A stretch of 64,000 bases of DNA from Hanleya hanleyi. Taxonomy: Eukaryota; Mollusca; Polyplacophora; Lepidopleurida; Hanleyidae. Location of the stretch: positions 1-64,000 of the forward strand of contig JAVTVY010025028.1 in the NCBI GenBank assembly GCA_036873755.1. The letters are read 5' to 3'. Below are positions 39,467 to 51,653 of this stretch, piece after piece. The notes beneath the pieces are model-generated. The model saw only the letters and a list, made by a program, of their open reading frames with translations, searched no databases and was not told the origin of the DNA. The stretch's first letter is position 1; each line of letters starts with the position of its first letter. Position numbers and translations under genes: made by a program.

Positions 39467-40436
39467 TGTCTTTGAGTCATAGAAAGATGTTTATGTAATG
39501 CTATGATACTCTCTCATTTTGATTATGCTAGTAATATATGGAGAGAGAGAGAGAGAGAGAGAGAGTGAGAGAATTTAGTAATATATGGAGCTATACCTGT
39601 AAGAAATATATAGGCATTATGGTGAAGCGCCACAAAAGAGCTGAGAACGTTATTCTTGGGTTCCTATGGATACACCAACAACCAAAGTCTTAAATCAGCT
39701 GAAATGACGACCAGTTTATGACCGCCGGAATTATAATAAGACTATACTGTCATACAAGCAACGCAGGAACTAGCTCCAGAATATTTATGTAATCTTTTAA
39801 AGTCCTGTAGGCATATGCATATTCACAATACACGACATGCAGCAAATAACAATATGTATTTCAATAAACCAGAAACAGACTATGGGAAAAAATCTTTCTC
39901 TTTTAGTGTAGCTCGGTGTTTTAATGAACTGCATATCGTCTGTAAAAAGGCTCTTAATTCAGGTAGTTTTAAGCTGAATTTTATTATTTGATTTTGTGTA
40001 TTTATTTCTAAATTTCTAAAATGCAGTTAGTTTATTTCTTTTAATAATTTAGCTCGATTTATTTCACTTTAAATCTTAACTTGCAAATATCGCACTAAGA
40101 ATTCATACTTATTTACCAGATCTTTAGTTTGTCGTAATTTATATCTTAATACTCTTACTTAATATTTATTTATTCGATCTTTAATTGTAGTAGTCTTACT
40201 TTATATTACAAATAAAAAATTTATTTTACGTATTTTACTTCATGTTTATTTATTAGTTCTTTTATTGTAGTACTTTCAATTCATATTTATCGTGTTTATC
40301 TCTAGGCTTTTTCCTTTTACTGTTTTGACTTGTTACATATTATCTGGGACGAGTATAGATATATATTAGTTTTATTATCAGCAAGGCCGGGGAGAACTGA
40401 TAAACCCTCGTTTTATAATAAAATAAATAAAATCGT
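39467..40436 (+). mobile_element. CR1-like LINE, 3' part
   Basis: Plus-strand frames with stops give SHFDYASNIW, KRHKRAENVILGF, PEYLCNLLKS and FNELHIV...SFKLNF, the usual C-terminus of CR1/jockey-type reverse transcriptases. The 3' region ends in 'gccggggagaactgataaaccctcg' and an AATAAA-rich tail (40415-40436). A (GA)n microsatellite at 39540-39570 is flanked by a duplicated 'tagtaatatatgg'. Confidence 0.6.
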
Positions 40437-40439
40437 GCA

Positions 40440-42760
40440 GGGTTGGGTAACCCTTCGATAATTATGTGTGGTGATTGTAATCTAGTTTTGAACCTGGAAT
40501 TAGACTCTGCAAATTACGAAAAGTATCACCAGTTCAACCACAAGAGAAGCAATGCTTAATTTAATCGAATACAATGACTGTATAGATACATACAGAATTT
40601 CACATGAAAAGGAACGTAAGCATATCTGACACATGAAAAATCCCCGAGAGCAAGCGAGGCTTGATTTCTGCTTAACTAGTGAAGATATAATTAACATAAC
40701 GATCGAATCTGATATTAACCCGGGCTATAAAACAGACCATTATTACATAATTCCTTAATGCAAGTTTACAGATTCAGAACGCGGGAGGGGATATTGGATA
40801 TTAAAATGTTCACTTTAAATAGACAAATATACTTTGTAAAAACAGTTGTGTACAGAATTACACATCTACAAAAAAATGTGTATCAGAGGTACACAATCTG
40901 TGTACTTTTTCTACACAAAATGTGTATCACAGCCACAGTGAATGTAGATGTTCACTTTTCTTACTGTAGAAAAATGAAATACTGTACTATTGTACGTTTA
41001 GTACACAATTGTTTTAGAGAGTACGTATGATCGAACAAACCTTTCAAATATTCCAGTGTCTCACTTAGATCTTATTATTGATGATCAGCTATTTTTAGAA
41101 AGACTGGTAAGGAAAATAAGGAGAGAAACTATACAATTCTCATCTATCAGACGGGAAATAGAGAAATCAAAGAGAAATGGAGTTACTTGAAATTGAAATA
41201 GTAATGAATTACGTCCAAATAGATGAGAATAAAATTAGGAGCTAGAAGATGCCAAAAAGGAACTAGAATCCATACGAAATTTAAATAAAAGAAATAATTG
41301 CACGAAGCAAAGATCAGTGGATGGATGATGGAGAAAAACCTTCTAACAACTTTTTAAGCTTGGAGAAAACTAATTACACAAATAAATTGATCACAAAGCT
41401 AACATTGGATTCGGGAGCAAATATATACGATACCCCCGATATTCTTAATGAACAACCCGAGTTTTATATAAAAAAATGTATTCAAAAGAATAATTTAGAT
41501 ACTGAAAACTTGAATCAGACGTTACATATGCAGAATTATTTAAAGCTCTAAAACAAATATGAAAAACGAAAAAAGTCCGGGTTTGGACGGATTCCTCGTA
41601 GATTTTTAAAAAATCTTCTGGAAACAGTTAGGGGTTTCATGTTGAGATCTATTAACGCCGTCTACAATAAAGGTGAATTATCAATAACACAAAGTCCGGG
41701 AGTCATTACATGCATCCCAAATCCAAACAAATCGAGAAATTACATTAAAAACTGGAGACCAGTAATTTTCTTGAATGTGAGTTACAAACTAGAACATTAG
41801 ACTAATTTATTACCTAATGTTGAAGCAAAAGAAAAAAATCAGGTTTTCTCTTAATGATTGATTTTGAAAAGGCCTTCGACTCATTTTATTGGACTGTTAT
41901 ATCACAATTGTCTTGAATCCTTTAATTTTGGAGATAAAATGCGAAGTTGGATACGGATATTATACAATAAAATTCAAACATGCATAATCCAAAAAGACCA
42001 TCTGTCAACTTTCTTTGAGAATGAACGAGGATGTAGACAAGGTGACCCAATTTTTCCGTACATATTTATATTTTGTGCTGACATACTGGGGACAATGGTT
42101 AAGAGAAAACAAAACTATAAAGGGTATTGAAATAAATCACACTGAATTCAAAATCAGACAATATGCGGATGACACTCAGCTAGCCCTCGACGGTTCAGAG
42201 CAATCACTGAAGGAAGCACTGAAATGTATCGACGAGTTTTATAATCATTCAGAAATAAATATAAATGTAGAGAAAACAAAAGCAGTATGGATAGGGGCAC
42301 TGGATTGGTATTAAAACAGTCAAACGTCAAAATATAACTTTGGACTGGGTGAACGATTTTAAACTACTGAGCATACACTTTTCTGCTATCCGTTTTATGA
42401 CATTTGGAAGATCAATTATCTTGCAAAATTAAAAGAGCTGAAAAAGGAACTCAGCAAGTGGAAAATGAGGAACTTAACTTTATTGGGTAAAATCACTGGC
42501 ACTATCAAAGCTGATTCATCTATTCCTTGCTCTGCCAAACCCATCCGATGCATGTATCAAAGATTTTAATACAGTTCTATTCAATTTCATATGGAGAGGC
42601 GGTGTTGACCGTATCAAACGTGTGATTCTTACCCAAGATTATAAACTAGGATAATTAAGAATGGTTAACGTGACATTCATTAAAAATAACATGGATAAAA
42701 CGGCTACTGTTTCAAGGAACAAAATGGAAAATATGTTAACTGGTCCAAAAATATATGATA
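40440..42760 (+). pseudogene. Second Tx1/L1-like LINE, heavily decayed ORF2
   Basis: Segments align with the LINE at 19690-23378: CGD-NLVLN (endonuclease, about 40460), KTDHYYI, then after an interruption LDLIIDDQLFLERL, IKNWRPV, DFEKAFDS, ERGCRQGDP and QYADDTQLALDGSEQSLK (reverse transcriptase A, B and C motifs, 41850-42200). Many stops and frameshifts are present. It is 5' truncated directly behind the tail of the CR1-like element. Confidence 0.7.
40830..41021. mobile_element. MITE-like insertion in the second LINE (5' end unclear)
   Basis: The stretch is rich in 'gtgta..tacac' inverted motifs and ends 'ttttagagag' followed by TA (41022-41023), like the right end of the MITE at 28796-29102. 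It interrupts LINE homology. The left end does not show the expected CTCTCTAAAA, so it is truncated or another family. Confidence 0.35.
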
Positions 42761-42775
42761 CAGGCCCTAAATACA

Positions 42776-43870
42776 TGTACATTGATTGATTGATTGATTG
42801 ATTGATTGTTTATTCACCATTTCAACGATGTATATACACACATAATATCGAGTACGGTTGCACAAATCGCGGGAATAAAACCCCAGGGGGCTTTTTCTAT
42901 CTCGAACTGATAATATTTTAAGTCAGTAAACGACTGGCTACAGCAGGGTATGAAAAGATACAAGCATGAATACAGTTTCTGCTGTACTTACTTACGATAT
43001 GTATATATATATAAGGGCTGTTTTTACTGTGATCAATTAATATATATATATATATATACCCATATATATATATATATATATACATCGAAGCAGGAAATTC
43101 ACAACACTGTCCAAATGGTTGGTACGTTATATATTTACAGATACTAGACGTTTCGGCAAAAGTTACATGTTGCCTTCTACAGTAGCAAATAGTCTATATA
43201 TATATATATATATATAAGGGCTGTTTTACTGTGATCATTTAATCTATGGTGAATAGATGATCGAGCTCTCGGTACTGTACATATAATGAAGTTCTGCCAC
43301 ATTGGCAAATCCGGGAGCTCGATGGAGCAGATGATTAACAATACAGTTATGAACAAAAAAGGTTTGTTTCTTCACTAAATTAAAAATAGCTTCTATAGAT
43401 AGTGTATATACAGCTTCAAGTAATGTAAGCTAATAGATAAACATGTAAAATAATTTAAAAAAGGCTTAAGTATGGCTTTTAGCAGCTTTCGTTGTGTATT
43501 ATAGTGTATACACCCTCCAATACTTAGATAAATATGGCCATCATCAATATATAGTTAGTTTGGAGTTGGTATTTAACAAGGTAGTTCTTTAAACGGGATT
43601 TGAAAAGTGAATAGGATGCGGAGGCTTTTATGTCAGTGGGCAGTGAGTTCCAAATAAGATCATAAAAATGCTCATAGCTGAAACAACTAATCCTTTTTGT
43701 GAAGATGCTTTTAAAGCTTGGTATTTAGTATGCATCAAGCGCGAACACCTTGCTATCGAAAAATAATATAATAATATTATAACGAACCTTTGTGGTACAA
43801 CACTATATATAAAGATAGTTCTTTCTTCGTGGCCCATTGGTTTAGAAAACAAGTTAAATACTTACGAGAT
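42776..43870 (-). mobile_element. CR1/L2-like LINE 3' end inserted in minus orientation
   Basis: The plus strand starts with (attg)n followed by 'tttattcacc'. On the minus strand this reads as '...ggtgaataaa(caat)n', a typical LINE tail. Minus-strand text near 43680-43560 (YDLIWNSLPTDIKASAS, FKSRLKNYL) is a CR1-type C-terminus. Two TA-microsatellite blocks with 'taagggctgttt(t)tactgtgatca' lie at 43000-43050 and 43190-43245. Confidence 0.55.
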
Positions 43871-43879
43871 GTCGTTGAC

Positions 43880-44600
43880 GCAAATGGCAAATTACTAAGA
43901 TTTGAGAACTTCAAAAGCACATTTTGTATACAAGGTTCCAAAAGATTGGATCAAGAAATTACAACTTAGCTTTGATATCTTTTTACTAGCAATGCCAAGA
44001 GTAACGCTATACTGTCGCTTGTTGGCAGGGCACGGTAAAGTATGTATGCGCCACTATGATGTATTGAATTGTCTAACTGGTATAAAATGGGAAAACGCAC
44101 TGGGGCGGTAAGATCAGATCATCTGGAATAAGTATTCAAAAGTGTGAATCATTGTAATACACCATCCTCCGAGACACCCAGTATAAAATTTTACATAGAA
44201 TTCTCCCAGCAAAAAGCTTCCTACTTAAAATTAGAATATCGGATTGTAATTTATGTGACCATTGTAATCAAGAACCAGAGATATTAGAGCATCTGTTTCT
44301 CATTTGTCCAGTTGTTCAGAATCTTTGGGACAGTCTTGAGGGGTGGCTGGAAACAGAAATTGGAAATCTTAGGATTTGATCATAAACATTGCAACATAAA
44401 TATAGTGCTTTTGCTGACCACAAAATAACTCGTCAAAGTTTGGAAACTCAAATATTAATTTGAAAGCCCTGCAAAATATAGTGTACCAAAACTGCTGCAC
44501 AAAAAAGTATATTGCCGTAACAAGTGAGAAAATAGAAAAATTTAAACAGAAATGCGCGCTCTTTGAAAACCTCTTCAAAACATATAACAATTCAAACGAG
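43880..44600 (+). pseudogene. Second Tx1/L1-like LINE, 3' part
   Basis: A plus-strand frame near 44170-44330 gives YKILHRILPAKSF, CDHCNQEPEILEHLFLICPVVQNLW, matching the Cys/His C-terminus of the first LINE (CSFCNNDRETILHLFWSC). EKIEKFKQKCALFENLF follows near 44540. It is separated from the 40440-42760 part by the minus-strand insertion. Confidence 0.6.
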
Positions 44601-46334
44601 TAAAAATCGAAAGAAGTTTTCAAGGGAACACACAGTGTATACTGTTTATGGGTGACAATTATATATGTTGGATTTATATGAGGGGGAGCAGGTGTGTCGG
44701 GATTTTAAATATGGTGGAAAGCTGACTTGCGAGAGCTGTTATATTCAAGTATGCATGTACAAATTATTATTATTTATATTATTATTTTATTCTGTAAATA
44801 TAAAAAATATAAAAATAAATAAAATTTCAATTTTAAAATATAATTTAGGGGATATAATGAGAAGGTCAAACTTTAAACATTCATATCTCAGCTACTCAGT
44901 GGTTTCAAAATATCTCTTTGGGAGAACTGTATACATGTTCCAGGTCCTTATATGGCAATAGTAGATACAAATGAATGAGTATATTACTGGATCATGATTG
45001 TGATCCAATCAGCGAATGTACTATATATGCAAACGGATTCATGTGCTCCTGATGATCTCAAAGCTATTCGAATAGGCAGGTGATTAAGGTGCACCAAATC
45101 TCTAATGGACGACGGCTGGATTATGAATGACGGACTAGACGCTTGTAATTTACCCCTTGTGCAAATCATATAGGAGCCCCAAATCTTTTCGAGGCCACTC
45201 ACATCAATGTAGATATGAGTATGGCTCAGGATATGGCTTAGGTGTTCCAACCTCTTCAAGGTGATCGCTGTATGTGTATAGGCTAATGACCCCAGATATC
45301 GAGATTAATATCAGTATATTCACACGACTAATGCTTCAAACTGTCTACGCAGTAATTGTCCAATGCGCAGACGACATCGGCGTCCCAAATGATTTAAAGA
45401 TCCTTCACGTCATTCAAGAATGATCCACGATGCCTTCTCGCATGACTCGGATGCTCCAAACATCCCAAAGTGATCCTGTACAGGGTTATCGAACAGATAT
45501 ATCGATCACCATTTTGCTATAAACGATCCTCAAAACTAGAGAGGCAGATGACATATGTTCACCAGATGATTCCAAGGTTACTCTCTAATATGCAGATGTC
45601 TTATGTGTCCCGAAACGCCGCCAAGGTTTCGCAAACATAAATGATTCACAGATGATTCAGTTATCTTGCAGCTGATTCTGTTGTAACATTTTGCGTCGAA
45701 ATGCACCACGTCAACATGTTTTGTCCAAAGTTAATACATTATGAGATACTATTGCAACGCGTTTGTCATAAATCTCGCATATTGTCACAATTGTGATAAA
45801 ACGCGTTGCATGCAGTATTAACACTTTTTATTGCAAGTGTGACCAATTCAACAGTTGTTACAAACGCGTTGAGAATATGCATGCCATATTAACGTGCTTT
45901 GTCATATTGCGACAAAATGCGAAATTTGTGACAAAACACTTTCCAAGAGAACTTCTTTGAAATTGTATATTGTTGTCATTTATTTCTGGGCGTATATAAC
46001 GCCATTAAACTCTACCTTTGTTTAAAGTTACATCCATTACGTAATAACACACAGCTAATTAAACGGCTTTCAGTATTGTGTTCTTCTGTTAATCTTGCAC
46101 AATGAGCAAAGAATAAAAAGAGTGTTATATACTCTTGCTAAATATCATTCTGTTTTCTTTGTCTTCGTGCATTTGTTTATAAAGCAAATTAAAAACTATC
46201 CAAGGTTAATATATTTCGAGTGCCTTGTTTGTTTCATTTTTAATTTGAAAAACAATGTTAAAAGATTAAAAAACAATGAGCATCTGAAAAAAGAAATTGC
46301 TTATCACTGCGATATTCACTGGTTCTGATCGAGC
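44601..46334. other. Intergenic DNA
   Basis: No supported gene. Between 45690 and 45950 the words 'acgcgtt', 'gcatgc' and 'gacaaaa(t/c)gc' recur in both orientations, a possible old fold-back repeat. The interval 45240-45640 has loosely repeated 'c(t)ccaa....caa(g/a)gtgatc' phrases. Confidence 0.25.
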
Positions 46335-46414
46335 TATAAATGATTTTGTCGTAAAGTTTTCTCATCTTTATTTCGAGTTCGGAGGCCGACAGATCATCGA
46401 CCTTTGCCAGACAG
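46335..46414 (+). promoter_or_regulatory. TATA box and possible 5'UTR exon
   Basis: tataaa at 46335-46340 is followed by 'aagttttctcatctttatttcgagttcg' and a splice donor ('gacag|gtaagt', exon end 46414). The arrangement and sequence resemble 50590-50669. No coding exon could be assigned downstream before 50.5 kb. Confidence 0.35.
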
Positions 46415-47700
46415 GTAAGTACACTATATGCTGGAATGCATGATATTGTTATTACATGTAAGTGCCATATTCATATTCAAATGCATCCTCATAAAGGGGG
46501 ATGATATTTCTCAGTAAGAACTGAATTCCGGATAAATAATGGCGGGTAAGTACTGTTGTGCATTGATACCATATATATTCGATGAATGTCCTTATCAGTT
46601 TATGCAAATACGCTGAACCTGTGGACTGACACTCGCGCGTCTCATGAGAATTCGAGTTACCGTATTTGTCGCCTTCTCATGGCATCAGATTGTATACCTG
46701 TTACTGTCGATGTTACCCCGACAATTTAGCAAGTTATTAAATAACTATCTATGATATGAACCCAATACAAAGAAATCGGCCTGCTTCATATGGCCACCAA
46801 ATCGGGCTACTATGAGGAAGGTGGGCCAATACTGGAAAGCCGGGCCAATACGGGAAAACAGGGCCAATACGACCCGGGCCAATATGGCTTTCAACATGGC
46901 GACGTTGACGATGAATGATCCTGAATTCGTGATCTTCTCCGATTCGTTAGCTTCTGTGATAATTTTCGATCTGCTGTGATAATTTTCGACAGATCTATAT
47001 GTACCGGTATCCAAACCTTGAAATCAAAGGTGGCGATTCATGCTGAAATAGACTATAGTGACTCGAGCGTGACATCGACTTGCCAAGCACAAGCAGACAA
47101 CAAAACAGTGATCCAACACTGATGAACAAAGCGATGACTACAGTGCTATTTTAAGAAAGAAGATGATGCCATACTTGCAACCAGTAGAGCTATTCACATG
47201 TGGAACCGATAGAAATTAAATGCGAAGTAAACACCTGGATGATGATGTTAAAAACTAGGGTCTCCATAGGTCTTCGATCACCAAATCAGGAATGCATTTG
47301 GATCAATTCACCATATTTCAAGGTTGTATTTTGTCTCACCGTTCTCATCAAATAAAATTAGTATATTGCTTTCGTGATATATATTGAACAATCGATATTT
47401 CATCTGCTGTTATCTTTTTCACTCCCGTTTCCTACCTTGAAGAACCCAGCCCAGGTAAGATGATCGGCCAATTGACCATCCCGATTATCGCCCGATCCCG
47501 TTTATTGATTAAAGCGTTAGCCTACTGTAGAGGGAAACCATTTTTCGACTATATTGGTACTTTGAAACCACATTAATCGTGGGCATGCAATTAATGAGAA
47601 GGAATATATATCCTGATTTGGGGGAGTCGCAGTATTAAAATATTCCTTGATACATGTATGAATAAAACATAGTAGGTGAGTTATTTAATAAAAATGTCAG

Positions 47701-47810
47701 TAACCAAGTGTTTTCATATTGGGCTTGCTATAGGTCCTCGGTCAGCCGTATTGGCCCGAGGCCGCAGACCTCGGACCTATAACAAGGCCAATATGAAAAC
47801 ACTTGGTTAA
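47701..47810. repeat. Imperfect hairpin, arms of about 38 bp
   Basis: 'taaccaagtgttttcatattgg' with '..ctataggtc' on the left pairs with 'gacctataacaaggccaatatgaaaacacttggtta' on the right. The loop 'agccgtattggcccgaggccgcag' is CG-rich. Confidence 0.75.
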
Positions 47811-47984
47811 TAACATAATATTACAAACTCTGACATTGGGAGAATGATTTATCGGTGCGCACTTCAGGGTAGGACACGCAAGGTACAATGTTTGCCTTTT
47901 ATGTCCGCTGTATCAAATTTCATGCTTTGAACAAGAAAAATGATTAATTGTTCTGCTATATCTCAAAAGCGATTTCTATAAACA

Positions 47985-48210
47985 ATATTATATTATTACT
48001 TTATAGATGCGTATTTGTTCAATCGATACGTATTTGTTCAATCCTGTCGGAATACCGATGCATAAAATCCTAGAGACTATATTATCAGTCTTCAAAATTT
48101 TTCTTCAAATAAAATATATGTTTTATCATTTAAATCGATAGATTAAAACATTGAATTGAGAAAGGCCTTGAGTGACTGCCGTAATCACGATACCTGGACA
48201 AATGTGGATA
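47985..48210. repeat. Direct duplication, copy 1
   Basis: The blocks 'gcataaaatcctagagactatattatcagtcttcaa' and 'aaaggccttgagtgactgccg...aaatgtggatatatcatt' match those at 49540-49945. The second copy carries about 170 extra bases between the blocks. Confidence 0.75.
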
Positions 48211-49539
48211 TATCATTGTAATAGATTTTGTTTATATATCACGGTTAAGGGCTTGGTGCTCATTACCTGCTATGCTTACTGTGTGGAAAACAGTTCTTGT
48301 GAACAACAATCAGAAATAAAAAAATATATATATATTTCGGCTCGAAAAATAGGTTAAAAAAAAATGCCTTTTAGACTATGACGTCTCAGTGGCGTCACCT
48401 TAGATCTTTTGGTACCGTACATTTTCTGGTAGAACTGAACCCAAACATATAGAGTGGATCATTTCAACCCTCTATCTCAAGTATAAGGAAAACTGCCAAA
48501 TTCCTTCTCCCCCTTGTATGGCTGCCCATGCATCGGATGTAACCCGTGAGATAAGTTAATCCCTACATTTGACCACAGTACGTTTTCCAAGAGGCTCCAC
48601 ATCTGATATTGATCAGCATGCTCCATTGGTCATCTGTACCAAATGTCATGCTTTTAACATAAAATGCGCACTCGGAGAGGGGGGGCGGGGGTGATGCATT
48701 GAAAAAAATATAGCTAAAAAAAGTGCCAACCCCCCTCAAGTGATCTTTAAAAAAAATTATTGCCCCCCTCCCTCTCGGAGTCCTAGAAAAAGTTCTAACA
48801 CCTCCCCTTCCCCACTGAGGCCTTCAAAACAACTCAAGACACCCTCTCCGCAACTGAGAAGCAAATTCACAGAAGTCAGTACAGTTGAATATATTTAATG
48901 GTATATTATTTAAGCAAAAACAAAACAACAGGAGGTTGTACTGTATATGGTGCATTAACTCATCATTCCTTTGAATATTAGTTAGCCTTCCAGTAATTCA
49001 AAGCATGCTAATAACAGGTACAAGTATTTGTACACTGGACATATCGTAAACCTTACTTTGGAATTGTTTTTACTGAGTAACTTTGGATTCATTCAAGATA
49101 TAAAGTTCTCAAACCAAGAGCTAGGCGATCATGTACATATAAATCTGCATTGAATGATGCCAAAAAGACTATTATTGTCATGCATCTACATGAAATATGC
49201 ATATCAGACTTACTAATATAACATGTATTATTATTTCTAGAGGGAGGTTATCCCTAACTGTTGCCAATACCTGTGGTCGAACCCCCAGAAGCCCACCTGG
49301 GAATGCGCTTGAGGCACCAAAAAAAAAAGTGTCTCCCCGTTTTATCAAGTTGGCGAAAAAAGTAAGCACCCACCCCCGCTGATGGACCAGTAAGGAAACT
49401 AAGCACCCCCCTCCCTCCCGAACCACAAGAAAAAACTTCTTGCCGCTCCCCCCCCTGAAATGCACCAGCCCCCCCTCCCGCTAATTTTGAACAGTCCCTT
49501 ATGTTGATGGATTATCACGAGGATTTTTTTTTATAAAAA

Positions 49540-49945
49540 ATATATTATTACTGTACTTTATAGCTATACGTCTTTATTCAATCTCGTGAAATACCGTCTG
49601 CATAAAATATTAGAGACTATATTATCAGTCTTCAAGTTTTCCTCAAAATAAAAATATGTTTTATTATTTAAATCGGTAGATTAAAACACTAAGGCAGTTA
49701 ATAGAAACATCCTAGAACACGGTTTGTTTAATGCAGACAAGTTGTACCGTATATCTGGAGCTGGTATCAAACGACAGCGTGTCCTCGGATTCAAATTTGT
49801 GCACACTAATCCATTATTGCTAAAAGCATACCACTTACTATGGTCTTCGTGTCAATGGTAACAAATAAACAAATTATCAGTGGAAAGGCCTTGAGTTACT
49901 GCCGCCACGATATCTGGCAAATGTGGATATATCATTAAAGTAGTT
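49540..49945. repeat. Direct duplication, copy 2
   Basis: Counterpart of 47985-48210. Shared words include 'attagagactatattatcag' and 'aaaggccttgagttactgcc'. Confidence 0.75.
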
Positions 49946-50589
49946 TTTTCTCTGTTAGGATTTTTTTTTTCTTATTGTGTGGAAAGCTTGTAGGGAGAAT
50001 GCAATCAACGTCACGCGATCATTTCATTATTACTTCAATTTAGGATGGAATTGTATAAGTTATATAATTTCTGCTCAAATAGGACTACTGAATAGTGGGT
50101 GTGCTGTAAATATGTCCAGAGGCGCACGATTAATAATCTAGATATCAGTCTAGACATCTACAACAGAAATAGAGAGGTCATATATAGCGTTTTACCTGAT
50201 TTTTCTCAATCAAGGTTTTATTTGCTTTTTTTTGCTTATTTCGCCTTAGCGTGTGTTCTTTTTAGCCCACTACATACTGGTAATTGATTACAGGTTTAAC
50301 TCAGCTCAGTACTGTTTCCCTGTATGGCCATATTAAAACTTTGTTACATGGAATATTAACATGTCTATGGCGAATAATGAACGCAATTTACTTGAAGGTA
50401 CTACTCATGTAGAAAAAATTGAAAGGATATATTTCATGTTCATTTAGACTTATTATAGTCAGGCAGTTCCATCATTTTGCATTATGGGTGTATTCGTGTG
50501 AATTTCCGTTTTACATTGCAATACATCTGAAATGACCAAACGAGAGACACGAAAGAAACACGAACTGGGCGTATACTAATTTCAATGGT

Positions 50590-50669
50590 TATAAAAGGAA
50601 AGTTTCCTCATCTTATATCAAGTTCGATTAATGCTGGGTTACTTGACAGGAAAACCACACTGAAACCAG
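50590..50669 (+). promoter_or_regulatory. TATA box and probable 5'UTR exon of the 51524 gene
   Basis: tataaaa at 50590-50596 is followed by 'aagtttcctcatcttatatcaagttcg' and a splice donor ('aaccag|gtatgc', exon end 50669). The next acceptor with an ATG close behind is at 51516. A second TATA (tatataaag, about 51384) offers an alternative promoter without splicing. Confidence 0.45.
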
Positions 50670-51523
50670 GTATGCTCTGTTCTCGATTGGCTTGGATATT
50701 TATTGGGGTAGTTACGTTATGGTTTAGATAATTGTCTACCGTTTGAAAAAAATAATTAGTATTAATCAGTTAGTTCGGAATGGGACTAATATATGTCATG
50801 TTCAACTCTCACAGAAGAGGAAAATTACTTTTCTATGTTATGAGAATATTATTCAAGTGAATTATCTCATTAATTTCCACAAGTTGACCTATTATCAGTC
50901 GCAGGCTGTAATCAATTATTACTAAACTCTCCCTTCAAATATGTTTGTTATTGCTTTGAACAAAAAATGCACAATTTTGTAAAAAAAAAAGTAATTCATG
51001 CAGTTCCAAAAGATATTATGGACCATGAGATTCTGATCTTTCTTTGAAAAATTGTGCAATTGCCCCGATATAAATCGCTCAGTAAGATAGAATCTAATTA
51101 TTTGAGGCGAACTAAATGAATTTAAGGCACTGTGAGGCAGAAAATGCTTGAAGTCAAACAGCAAAAACGCTATTTCTCAGGCAATCCTTAATGTCTTTTT
51201 AAATGTTCCAATAAGGCTTTGTTTGGAGAGTTGTGCAAATAGGCTAAAATGACTTCAATATGATAAGCCAAGAAGCCACCCTTATCTCTCGAGTCGTACT
51301 GGCATTATAGAAAAAGTTATGATTATACATCAGTTTCTAAGTTAACTGGGCGATGTGGAGTAACTTTTACACCACTGGCCCCTGTATATAAAGAATCTAC
51401 CGATATTCATCGTTTTTGTGATGTGTCCATGAATATCCTTCATATGTGTGCTAAAGTCTGTCATAATAAATACGGAATTTATATCGACTGGTAAAATTAG
51501 TGTCATTTATTTTCAGGGGCATC

Positions 51524-51653
51524 ATGAATCGAGCTGTACTTACCCTCGCGGGCCTGATGGTGTGTTTCGTCATAAACATGCAAGCACTCCCGTTGATAGA
51601 AGACACCGACGAAAACCTAGACGAAGAGAGAGCTCACGAAATCGTCAAACGAT
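51524..51653 (+). CDS. Signal peptide plus propeptide exon of a small secreted peptide
   Basis: An acceptor ('tttattttcag|', exon start 51517) precedes an ATG after seven bases. The frame gives a hydrophobic signal peptide (residues 1-21, ending NMQA), then an acidic propeptide of 22 residues with EDTDENLDEE and a dibasic KR at 42-43. The donor 'acgat|gtaagt' follows directly in phase 1. This is the classic layout of prepropeptides for toxins, antimicrobial peptides or neuropeptides, with the mature peptide in the next exon. The peptide family cannot be told from this exon. A phase-compatible but weak candidate for the next exon is 52572-52786. Confidence 0.6.

Larger units (their letters stand above)
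46415..50589. other. Intergenic DNA with dispersed repeats
   Basis: It contains a 'gggccaata(c/t)' tandem phrase (46805-46890), a hairpin at 47701-47810, a direct duplication (47985-48210 and 49540-49945) and C/G-rich patches (48675-48845, 49360-49490). A minus-strand frame at 46745-47014 shows no domain. Confidence 0.3.

Noticed and set aside
45240..45640. Possible leucine-rich repeats on the minus strand
   Set aside because: The loosely repeated DNA phrases do not translate into an LRR consensus in any single frame.
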